NCBI GenBank assembly: GCA_029266295.1
Contig: JAQSXD010000169.1
Span: 1 to 7,899, forward strand
Reading direction: 5' to 3'
DNA length: 7,899 bases
Origin: Bacillota bacterium
GTDB lineage: Bacteria > Bacillota > Clostridia > Peptostreptococcales > Anaerovoracaceae
The notes under the pieces were generated by a model. The model saw nothing but the letters and a program-made list of their open reading frames with translations, searched no databases and had not been told where the DNA came from. Numbering within the stretch: position 1 is the first letter of the stretch; each line of letters begins with the position of its first letter. The position numbers and the translations under genes were made by a program. Shown here piece after piece: positions 1-6,342 of the stretch.

Positions 1-1227
1 CGAAAAATTGATCGAATTGTCACATCAAAAACCTTTGGGATTCCCATTATGATCGGTCTTCTCGGGGTTGTTTTCTGGCTTACCATAAACGGCGCCAACT
101 ATCCTTCACAAATGCTGGCAGCGTTCCTATTTGGCCTTGAACCACATTTGACAGAGTTATTTGTTCAGTTGGGTGCCCCCTCCTGGGTTCATGGAATCTT
201 AGTCTTGGGCATGTATCGAACATTGGCCTGGGTGATCTCTGTAATGCTGCCGCCAATGGCAATCTTCTTCCCGCTCTTTACTTTGCTGGAAGATTTGGGC
301 TATCTGCCGCGCATCGCATTCAATCTGGATAATTTCTTTAAAAAATCCTGCGCCCATGGCAAGCAGGCGTTGACCATGTGTATGGGCTTCGGCTGCAATG
401 CTGCGGGAATTATCGGCTGCAGAATCATCAACTCCCCAAGGGAGCGTCTGATCGCAATGATCACCAATAATTTCGTCCCCTGCAACGGCAGATATCCCAC
501 GCTGATTGCGATTATAACCATGTTCTTTGCAGGAGTTCTCACCGGCCCTGCAAAGTCCATTGCATCGGCAGCGCTTCTGACAGCAGTCATTGTTCTGGGC
601 GTCGTTATGACCCTGCTCATCTCCAGAATTTTATCTAAGACTATATTAAAAGGTCTTCCCTCTTCTTTTGCCTTGGAGCTGCCGCCTTATCGGATGCCTC
701 AAATCGGGAAAGTAATTGTGAGATCTATTTTCGATCGAACGCTGTTTGTCCTAGGCCGCGCTGTTGTGATCGCTGCACCGGCTGGCATGGTTATCTGGCT
801 GCTGGCCAACATCTATGTGGGTGATGTCAGCCTGCTAACACAATGTGCAGCCTTTCTTGATCCCTTTGCGCGGCTCATCGGGCTTGACGGTTACATTCTC
901 ATGGCATTTATTCTTGGGTTCCCAGCCAATGAGATTGTTGTTCCCATCATGATCATGAGTTATATGGCTGCGGGCAGCATGCTGGAGCTGGATAGCCTGA
1001 CCCAATTGAGAGAACTGCTGCTCTCCCACGGCTGGACCTGGCTTACCGCGGTATGCGTGATGCTGTTCTCGTTAATGCACTGGCCCTGCGGCACAACGTG
1101 TCTCACCATTCGAAAAGAATCCCAAAGCTGGAAGTGGACCCTTGTTGCATTTCTCATTCCCACAGTTACGGGCATTGTCATCTGCTTTATCGTAGCAAAT
1201 ACCGCCAGACTGCTGGGGTTGGCATAG
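1..1227 (+). CDS. feoB: Ferrous iron transport protein B (FeoB), C-terminal part, 5' truncated by window edge
   Basis: This is the membrane permease part of FeoB, which imports Fe(II) across the cytoplasmic membrane. The reading frame is open from base 1 without a start codon and continues through the ATG at 49, which is therefore internal. 408 residues are visible, so the N-terminal G-protein domain of a roughly 650-700 residue protein lies outside. The first residues (KIDRIVTSKTFGIPIM) match the family's link from the GTPase/helical part into the first membrane helix, followed by a GANYPSQ segment. The Gate motif with a conserved Cys (MGFGCNAAGI), then SPRERL and a second Cys (VPCNGRYP), is clear. 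So are the later FPANE segment and a HWPCGTTCLTIRKES segment typical of clostridial FeoB. Several hydrophobic helices run to the C-terminus. A CDF efflux gene follows after 30 bp on the same strand. The family call is firm; the regulation lies upstream and cannot be seen. Confidence 0.95.
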   Translation, partial: RKIDRIVTSKTFGIPIMIGLLGVVFWLTINGANYPSQMLAAFLFGLEPHLTELFVQLGAPSWVHGILVLGMYRTLAWVISVMLPPMAIFFPLFTLLEDLGYLPRIAFNLDNFFKKSCAHGKQALTMCMGFGCNAAGIIGCRIINSPRERLIAMITNNFVPCNGRYPTLIAIITMFFAGVLTGPAKSIASAALLTAVIVLGVVMTLLISRILSKTILKGLPSSFALELPPYRMPQIGKVIVRSIFDRTLFVLGRAVVIAAPAGMVIWLLANIYVGDVSLLTQCAAFLDPFARLIGLDGYILMAFILGFPANEIVVPIMIMSYMAAGSMLELDSLTQLRELLLSHGWTWLTAVCVMLFSLMHWPCGTTCLTIRKESQSWKWTLVAFLIPTVTGIVICFIVANTARLLGLA

Positions 1228-1257
1228 CTGCAATGCCATATCTATGGAGGCATTCCC

Positions 1258-2289
1258 ATGATCGAATATCATTCCAGTACTGAGTCGTTGATGCAGAGTC
1301 AAAAGAAACTGGTTGTCACAATTGTACTCGTATCCTTCGTTCTGGCAGCAAAATTCATAGGCGCATATACCACAAAAAGTTTGGCACTGCTCAGCGATTC
1401 CTGGCATCTTGCCACAGACCTTATTTCGCTTATAATTAGCTGGTCGGGACTCCGAAGTTCTTTAAAGCCTGCATCAGCCAAATATTCATATGGGTACTGC
1501 CGCTACAGCGTCTTTACTGCTTTGATCAATAATATATCTCTGATTCTCATCTCGATCTACATCTTATACCAGGCGATTTTAAGATACTTCCACCCAGTGG
1601 AGATTGCGCCCCATGGAATGATTCTCCTATCGGTCTTTGGACTGCTAATGAATCTAGCCATTATCCGGAACCTGGGAAAGCATTCTAAAAATGCGAATGT
1701 AAAAAGTGTATTTCTTCATTTCATGGGGGATGCGCTCTCTGACGTGGGCGTGCTCATTGGCGGTGTCATTATTTTGCTCACCGGCCAGCACGGAGTCGAT
1801 ACGGTATTAAGCGCTGCACTCGCTTGTCTCATCTTGAAAAATGCCCTTCGAATGTGCCATGAATGCATTAAGATTTTACTGGAGGCGGTCCCCAAGGACA
1901 TCTCAATCGAAGAGCTCAGGAATGCACTAAAAGAGATTCAGGAAATTGTTGACGTAAAGGACATCCATGTATGGAGCTTATCCATGGAGACGTTAGCCAT
2001 GACGGCCCATGTCTGCATTTACGAAGCCAATATGGCGCTATATGAAACTACGTTACACAAGGTGCAGCATACTTTGAAAGATCAATTTGGCATTGAGCAC
2101 TCTGCAATTCAGATTGAAAACTTACCCTGCAGCAGCTGCTATCACAGTAAGCCAGATCATAGTCTCGGTTGCAATCTATGCGTAGACTGTCCTCGCTCCT
2201 CTACAGCGGTTCAAAAAGAAACGGCGCTAATACAAAACTGCACGAACAAAACCTTTTTAAATAAACTGCTTAAAAAGAAACGGCTTTGA
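1258..2289 (+). CDS. Cation diffusion facilitator (CDF) family metal efflux transporter with Cys-rich C-terminal tail
   Basis: This 343-aa protein is predicted to be a proton-coupled exporter of divalent metal from the cytoplasm. The start ATG has GGAGG seven bases upstream (1246-1250). The membrane domain spans roughly residues 18-185. Helix 2 carries SDSWHLATD (H50-x3-D54) and helix 5 carries HFMGDALSD (H154-x3-D158). An HD/HD site of this kind is found in Zn-type CDFs such as ZitB and CzcD, whereas FieF/YiiP has Asp in place of the helix-2 His. The cytoplasmic domain follows (about 190-288) with DIHVWSLS, the usual CDF C-terminal fold motif. Beyond it is an unusual tail: C291-x2-C294, H296, H301, C305-x2-C308-x2-C311 and C328. 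The tail is probably a metal-binding or sensing appendage (inference). The gene lies 30 bp behind feoB, so Fe(II) import and metal export may be co-transcribed. The metal cannot be fixed from the motifs: Zn is the default, Fe the contextual alternative. Confidence 0.9.
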   Translation: MIEYHSSTESLMQSQKKLVVTIVLVSFVLAAKFIGAYTTKSLALLSDSWHLATDLISLIISWSGLRSSLKPASAKYSYGYCRYSVFTALINNISLILISIYILYQAILRYFHPVEIAPHGMILLSVFGLLMNLAIIRNLGKHSKNANVKSVFLHFMGDALSDVGVLIGGVIILLTGQHGVDTVLSAALACLILKNALRMCHECIKILLEAVPKDISIEELRNALKEIQEIVDVKDIHVWSLSMETLAMTAHVCIYEANMALYETTLHKVQHTLKDQFGIEHSAIQIENLPCSSCYHSKPDHSLGCNLCVDCPRSSTAVQKETALIQNCTNKTFLNKLLKKKRL

Positions 2290-2312
2290 GAAAACATTTT
2301 TTCTCAAAGCCG
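2281..2312. terminator. Bidirectional intrinsic terminator between the converging CDF and ECF operons
   Basis: A perfect 14-bp inverted repeat (CGGCTTTGAGAAAA at 2281-2294, its complement at 2299-2312) closes a CATT loop. On the - strand the stem is followed at once by TTTCTTTTT, a good U-tract, so it should end the ecf operon efficiently. On the + strand the following sequence is T-rich but interrupted. The stem contains the last two codons and the stop codon of the CDF gene. Confidence 0.88.
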
Positions 2313-2352
2313 CAAGTCTAATATTTCTTTATCTTTTATTGATCGCTCAAAC

Positions 2353-3150
2353 TTATTTTTGGATGGCACTCACAAATTCATCAATGCTTAGAACGCTCTC
2401 CCGCCACCCCAGCTCTGTGCAGAGCTTCATTACATCGGGTTGTTCCAGATAAGCCTTTTCGAGCACGTCTTTCTGTAGAAACACTGATTTAGTGTCATCA
2501 TCAGCAATCATTTTGCCACCAGCAAAAACGATGGTTCTTTCAAACGCATCCGCCACAAAATTCATGTCGTGGGTAATGGTGATTACTGTCTTTCCCTGAT
2601 TCCGAAGCTGCCGGACAATCTCTTTCAGCCGCTCTTTCCCCGCATAATCCTGGGCGATGGTAGGCTCATCAAATAGAATCACCTCCGTGTCCATTGCCAG
2701 AATGGATGCCACTGCAACCAGCTTTCTTGCGGACAAACCCAAATCATAGGGATTTGTGGTTTCAAGACCGGTAAGGCCCACTGCTTCCAACGCCTGTTCG
2801 GCCTTCCTGCGTGCATTTTCCTTGGCCATGCCGATCTGCAGAGGGCCAAACAGTACTTCATCCAGCACCTGATATTTAAAGATCTGATCATTGGGGTTTT
2901 GAAATACCATACCGACCTGCTTTGCCAGCATGGCCACAGTCATGTCCTTTGTGCTGGTTCCATTCAGCAGGATTTCGCCCTTTGTAGGCTTTAGCAGCCC
3001 CTTGAGAAGCTTTGCAAAGGTGGTCTTCCCGGCGCCGTTCTGCCCGATGATTGCCGTTGATCGAGCGTCAATGGTAAAGTTCATGCCTTTTATGACCTCT
3101 TCCTCTGCCGTATAGGAAAAATGTAGATCCTTGATTTCAATTACAGCCAT
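2353..3150 (-). CDS. ecfA2: ECF transporter ATPase, second subunit, with degenerate ABC signature motif
   Basis: This 265-aa ABC ATPase is one of the two cytoplasmic motor subunits of the energy-coupling factor module. Visible motifs in order: Walker A GQNGAGKT (36-43); Q-loop FQNPNDQ (Q84), a form typical of ECF and cobalt-type ATPases; Walker B VILFDE (157-162); and switch His H194 in TITHDMNF. The signature that should read LSGGQ reads LSARK (139-143), so one of the two composite ATP sites of the heterodimer is non-canonical. The rest of the fold is intact, so this is not a pseudogene. The start overlaps the end of the preceding ATPase gene by 10 bases, and an AAAGGGGG stretch lies about 12 bases upstream inside that gene, suggesting translational coupling. 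It is the last gene of the operon, with the terminator 40 bp downstream. The role is secure; the 1/2 numbering is conventional. Confidence 0.92.
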   Translation of the reverse strand: MAVIEIKDLHFSYTAEEEVIKGMNFTIDARSTAIIGQNGAGKTTFAKLLKGLLKPTKGEILLNGTSTKDMTVAMLAKQVGMVFQNPNDQIFKYQVLDEVLFGPLQIGMAKENARRKAEQALEAVGLTGLETTNPYDLGLSARKLVAVASILAMDTEVILFDEPTIAQDYAGKERLKEIVRQLRNQGKTVITITHDMNFVADAFERTIVFAGGKMIADDDTKSVFLQKDVLEKAYLEQPDVMKLCTELGWRESVLSIDEFVSAIQK

Positions 3151-4004
3151 ACAGGATCATTTCCCCCTTTCCGCAGCAGTACCGTCTTGGCTTCCTCCAG
3201 TGTGACCGGGTAGCAGCCGGTATCTTCTATTGTCAAATTCAGCCTTTTACCGATCTGAGTATAGACCGGAGCTTCCACGCCGTACTGCTCCAAGTCTACC
3301 CGAGAAAAAATTTTCTGGGGTGTATCAAAGTCGATGAGCGTTCCAGCATCAAGCAATGCCACTCGATTGCTGTACTGGGCGATTTTTTCCATATTATGTT
3401 CCACCAGAATGATGGTAATGCCCTGGCCGCATAATTTCTGAACCGCTTGAAACACTTCTTCTCTGCCCTGAGGATCAAGCTGTGAGGTGGGCTCGTCAAG
3501 AATGATCACCTGAGGATGCATCGCGATGACGCCGGCGATGGCCATGCGCTGCATCTGCCCGCCGGACAAATCAAAGGGATATCGATCTCTGTATTTGCTG
3601 ATATCTAAAAGCTCCATGGCTCTGTCAATGCGGCGGATCATTTCTTCTTTGGGAACGCCCATATTCTCAAGTCCGAAGGCGATTTCCTCATACACCGTTG
3701 CTTTCGCACCGGTTACCTGATTGAAAGGATTCTGAAAAACGGTCCCCACCGTTTCACAAAGCTCGTCAACGGGCACTTTCTTCACTTCGATATCATCGAT
3801 GAGTACCTTGCCGCCATAAGCACCTTTATAAAAATTGGGAATCAGTCCTGCGATCGCCTGGCAGAGGCTGCTCTTCCCAGATTCGTTTCTTCCTATGATT
3901 CCGATGAATTCTCCCGTCTCAATGGACAGAGAAATATCGTTCAGCGCAAGTCGATCCGTGCCGGGGTATTTATATTTCAGGTGTTCTATGTTTAAGCTAG
4001 CCAT
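3141..4004 (-). CDS. ecfA1: ECF transporter ATPase, first subunit, canonical motifs
   Basis: This 287-aa ABC ATPase pairs with the downstream ATPase to drive the ECF transporter. It has Walker A GRNESGKS (38-45), Q-loop FQNPFNQ (Q91), intact signature LSGGQ (146-150), Walker B VIILDE (166-171), D-loop SQLD and switch His H203 in VEHNM. All catalytic residues are present. I start it at the ATG at 4004 (MASLNIEHLK). A further in-frame ATG lies at 4019, but it sits within ATGGAGGG, whose GGAGGG (4012-4017) is the ribosome binding site for 4004. Starting at 4019 would add MEGNP and leave no Shine-Dalgarno sequence. The start lies inside the end of ecfT (13-base overlap) and the stop overlaps the next ATPase start, so T, A1 and A2 are likely made in coupled amounts. 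Confidence 0.93.
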   Translation of the reverse strand: MASLNIEHLKYKYPGTDRLALNDISLSIETGEFIGIIGRNESGKSSLCQAIAGLIPNFYKGAYGGKVLIDDIEVKKVPVDELCETVGTVFQNPFNQVTGAKATVYEEIAFGLENMGVPKEEMIRRIDRAMELLDISKYRDRYPFDLSGGQMQRMAIAGVIAMHPQVIILDEPTSQLDPQGREEVFQAVQKLCGQGITIILVEHNMEKIAQYSNRVALLDAGTLIDFDTPQKIFSRVDLEQYGVEAPVYTQIGKRLNLTIEDTGCYPVTLEEAKTVLLRKGGNDPVWL

Positions 4005-4768
4005 TGGGTTACCCTCCATACTGCCGCGGCAATAATCAGTACCGGCAAAGCAATCTGTATGTACCGATCGCCAGCGGTTTTTACCTCGTCGTTTAGGAAT
4101 GTTTTCTTTTTTCTTGAGTTAAATCCCCTGACTTCAAGGGCCAGCGCTCTTTCTTTTGTATTGATCAGCGAGCTCATAATGACAGGTGCAATCAGCGGAA
4201 TAAAGGCCTTGATCCGAACGGCCAGACTTCCTTCTGTTTCCATTCCTCTGCTCCTTTGGGCGTCCGTTATGGTGCTCATGGTTTCCGTCATCTGCGGAAT
4301 GATCTGAAATACCGAGATGAAAACGTAGCCGAATCTTGGAGAGAATCCTCTTCTCACAAAGTTTTCCATCATATCCGAAGGCTTTGTTGTAAGGATCAAT
4401 ACGCAGAAGCTCATCAGAATATTGATGATATTGATTAGAATTCCAAGCGCATAATTCACGCCCTCTCGGTAAAAAACTGCCGGTCCCAGGGCAAACAGGG
4501 GTGTTTCATTTCCCCACCAAAACATTCCCTGAATAATTAGAACGGTCAGAAGTACAAAGCCTGACACGGCCAGCAGAGGCAGGGTTCTTTTCAGTACCTT
4601 CCCATATAACAGCAATGCGGCGCTAACCGCAATCAGAACAATACCAGCCCACCGGGTTCCCATGAGGGCCGGTATTGTGATAGCCGCAATCACATACCAG
4701 ATCTTGCTCTCAGGAGCGATCTTGTTCAACATTGTTCCTTTGTCCACGTACAAACTAATGGTCTTCAA
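3992..4768 (-). CDS. ecfT: ECF transporter transmembrane subunit EcfT, TTG start
   Basis: This is the membrane scaffold that couples the two ATPases to the S component. I start it at TTG 4768, giving 258 aa beginning MKTISLYVDKGTMLNK. An LYVDK-type N-terminus followed by a P/E-S-K segment is characteristic of EcfT, and AGGAG sits 7 bases upstream (4776-4780). An upstream in-frame ATG at 4810 would add 14 non-family residues and has no ribosome binding site. The protein has a hydrophobic N-terminal set of helices and then the two Arg-containing cytoplasmic coupling motifs expected of EcfT, QRSRG (about 171-175) and ALEVRGF (about 210-216), which contact the ATPases. A final C-terminal hydrophobic helix follows. 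The end overlaps ecfA1. A 133-nt gap with a hairpin separates it from the S gene, the only loose junction in the operon. Confidence 0.92.
   Translation of the reverse strand: MKTISLYVDKGTMLNKIAPESKIWYVIAAITIPALMGTRWAGIVLIAVSAALLLYGKVLKRTLPLLAVSGFVLLTVLIIQGMFWWGNETPLFALGPAVFYREGVNYALGILINIINILMSFCVLILTTKPSDMMENFVRRGFSPRFGYVFISVFQIIPQMTETMSTITDAQRSRGMETEGSLAVRIKAFIPLIAPVIMSSLINTKERALALEVRGFNSRKKKTFLNDEVKTAGDRYIQIALPVLIIAAAVWRVTQWLA
4012..4017 (-). promoter_or_regulatory. Ribosome binding site deciding the ecfA1 start
   Basis: GGAGGG on the - strand lies 7 bases before the ATG at 4004. The competing in-frame ATG at 4019 abuts this site and has no Shine-Dalgarno of its own, so the shorter start is preferred. 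Confidence 0.75.
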
Positions 4769-4775
4769 AAGTAGG

Positions 4776-4780
4776 CTCCT
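4776..4780 (-). promoter_or_regulatory. Ribosome binding site supporting the TTG start of ecfT
   Basis: AGGAG on the - strand is spaced 7 bases from the TTG at 4768, with a second GGAG just behind it (4781-4784). It is the only good Shine-Dalgarno near the N-terminus of this gene and decides for TTG over the ATGs at 4810 and 4732. Confidence 0.7.
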
Positions 4781-4818
4781 CTCCAGTTCAATCCCGCAAG
4801 TCCGATTCATTTGGTCAA

Positions 4819-4847
4819 TCGGGCCAGCTATTTTAAAACCGGCCCTA
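4819..4847 (-). other. Intercistronic hairpin between the S-component gene and ecfT
   Basis: In the 133-nt gap, - strand GGGCC pairs with GGCCC (4841-4845 with 4821-4825). The stem extends inward through G-U and G-C pairs to about 8 bp around an A/T-rich loop. No T-run follows, so it is unlikely to be a full terminator. It may stabilise or process the mRNA, or lower expression of T/A1/A2 relative to the S component (inference). Confidence 0.45.
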
Positions 4848-4901
4848 ATACAGCGTATTTATATTAACCAAGCAATTGTACCAATTTGGAAACGATCAAT
4901 C

Positions 4902-5522
4902 TTATTTCAGTTCATCGGTATGATCGAGATTTTCAATCTCCTCATCACTGTGGAAGAGGCTGACCAGATTTTTCGGAAGGCCCTTCATGATTGCAAATAC
5001 GATGAGAACAACTGCCAGCTTATCCGGCACATCCACGACCAGTTCATCCAGACCGGAAGAAATCCAGACCGGCATACCTTGAGACGCACACCATGCATAA
5101 AGCGCATCTCCCCAGATATTTCCTGTAGTTCCGCCCCAGAAGATAATGTTCAGCGGTGTTGAAATAATTACAGCAACGACACCGACGACAAGACCTGTTA
5201 AAATTGCACCTTTTATATTTTTCATAAACCCCTTATGAGCGAGTATTCCCACCGCAATTCCGATTCCGATGTTTGTCAGTGCATAAATCGTTGAAATAGG
5301 ATCCATAGTAAGTCCGTAAATGATATTGTTGGCTGCTCCGCAGATGGCGCCTACGATTGGGCCCGCAAGCACTGCGGCGATACAGGTTCCGATGGAATCC
5401 AGCCAAAGCGGAAGTTTTAAAAGTCCGGCAAACAGTTTACCCAGATAATTGATTCCGATTGCCGCAGGAATCAGAACCAGTGTCGCTGAATTAAATGACA
5501 TTGACCATAATTTCTTTTTCAT
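4902..5522 (-). CDS. ECF transporter S component (substrate-binding membrane protein), probable nucleoside or base-related substrate
   Basis: This 206-aa very hydrophobic protein has about six predicted membrane helices, the size and shape of ECF S components. After MKKKLWSM come helices including IPAAIGINYLGKL, then LPLWLDSIGTCIAAVLAGPIVGAICG, a Gly-rich segment seen in S components of the riboflavin-transporter-like superfamily. Acidic GLDELVVDVPDK lies before the last helix and the tail is charged. I start it at ATG 5522: AAGGAG (5531-5536) is 8 bases upstream. The longer in-frame start at 5558 would overlap the phosphorylase gene and lacks that site. It sits directly behind a nucleoside phosphorylase and ahead of ecfT-A1-A2, so it should be the specificity subunit of a dedicated transporter. 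A nucleoside substrate is inferred from context; the sequence alone does not show it. Confidence 0.85.
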   Translation of the reverse strand: MKKKLWSMSFNSATLVLIPAAIGINYLGKLFAGLLKLPLWLDSIGTCIAAVLAGPIVGAICGAANNIIYGLTMDPISTIYALTNIGIGIAVGILAHKGFMKNIKGAILTGLVVGVVAVIISTPLNIIFWGGTTGNIWGDALYAWCASQGMPVWISSGLDELVVDVPDKLAVVLIVFAIMKGLPKNLVSLFHSDEEIENLDHTDELK

Positions 5523-5530
5523 GTTAACAT

Positions 5531-5536
5531 CTCCTT
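5531..5536 (-). promoter_or_regulatory. Ribosome binding site of the S-component gene overlapping the phosphorylase stop
   Basis: AAGGAG on the - strand is 8 bases before the ATG at 5522 and shares a base with the TAA stop (5538-5536) of the preceding gene. A ribosome finishing the phosphorylase would sit on this site, which suggests coupled translation. It also fixes the S-component start. Confidence 0.75.
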
Positions 5537-6273
5537 TATTTGTTTTCTTCGTTAACAAAAGCTTCCAAAGCGACTAGAATTTCATTGCTTTCGCCTTGGA
5601 TCATCCGTGTGTTTCCATCAACATATCCGTTGATTTCCTTCGTCAAATCCCCTTTGAACTCCACAACGGTGTTCAAAACAGAAGCAGTTTTCACACCTCT
5701 CAGAGAGCCGATGGTAAATAAAGCTGCCGTCTCCATGTCCGATCCCATGACGCCTCTCTTTGACCAGTACTCTGTTATCTCCTCCTCTCTGTCAATATAA
5801 AAGCTGTCGTGACTCCTTGCGATTCCTACAAAATGGCGAACCTCGCTTTTCTGTGCCGCCTGAATCAAACGCATCAGCAGCTGGGTGTCGGGTATGGCAG
5901 GATAGATGCTTTCTACGTATGCCTTGGACGTCCCCTCGTCTCTTACGGCTCCGCTTACAATCAGAAGATCGCCCAGCTTCATCCTCGTATCCAGCGCCCC
6001 GCAGCTTCCGATTCGAATCATATATTCCACTCCGATATTGCGAAGTTCTTCCACCGCAATTCCCGTTGACGCGCCTCCCATTCCGGTGGAAACCGCCAGA
6101 ACCTTAACGCCTTTATAATATCCGCTGATGCTTCGCATTTCGCGGTTGTATGCAAGCTCTTCTACGTCAGATAAGAAGTTTTTGATATTGTTCAGCCTTG
6201 CCGGATCACCCGGCAGCAGCGCATATTTCGCTTTATCCTTTTCACCGAGCCGGATATGTGCCTGTAATTCCAT
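5536..6273 (-). CDS. Uridine phosphorylase-family nucleoside phosphorylase
   Basis: This 245-aa protein belongs to the PNP/UDP family (E. coli Udp has 253 aa). It is expected to split a nucleoside with phosphate into base and (deoxy)ribose-1-phosphate in the cytoplasm. Visible motifs: GDPARL (22-27) and Arg44 for phosphate; STGMGGAS (62-69); RIGSCGA (87-93), where R87 matches E. coli Arg91; and the ribose-binding DMETAAL (179-185). The segment aligned with E. coli F162-Y163-P-G-Q166-E-R168 reads F158-Y159-I-D-R162-E-E164, so the uracil-reading Gln and Arg are absent. The Asp that PNPs use for purines is also not obvious (VLNTV in its place). The substrate may therefore not be plain uridine. 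I start at ATG 6273 with AAGGGA 9 bases upstream; an in-frame GTG at 6318 would add 15 residues and has a weaker context. The next gene's ribosome binding site overlaps the stop. Confidence 0.88.
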   Translation of the reverse strand: MELQAHIRLGEKDKAKYALLPGDPARLNNIKNFLSDVEELAYNREMRSISGYYKGVKVLAVSTGMGGASTGIAVEELRNIGVEYMIRIGSCGALDTRMKLGDLLIVSGAVRDEGTSKAYVESIYPAIPDTQLLMRLIQAAQKSEVRHFVGIARSHDSFYIDREEEITEYWSKRGVMGSDMETAALFTIGSLRGVKTASVLNTVVEFKGDLTKEINGYVDGNTRMIQGESNEILVALEAFVNEENK

Positions 6274-6342
6274 TGTCGTACATCCCTTTCTTCCTGGACT
6301 TCCATTGTCTTTCGCCACTTTGGCTTATAGTCCCTTTCTCTT

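Noticed and set aside
4845..4885. Possible internal promoter before ecfT (TTGGTA and ATAAAT-like elements)
   Set aside because: The spacing is about 15-16 bases and the -35 is poor; A/T-rich chance similarity is likely.
4662..5162. 166-aa open frame on the + strand opposite ecfT and the S component
   Set aside because: It is antisense to two well-supported membrane protein genes, crosses the intergenic hairpin and has no recognisable motif.
5523..5558. Earlier ATG start for the S component at 5558
   Set aside because: It would overlap the phosphorylase end and bypass a well-placed AAGGAG before ATG 5522.
6274..6318. Earlier GTG start for the phosphorylase
   Set aside because: It adds 15 residues not expected in the family and has poorer ribosome binding site spacing than ATG 6273.
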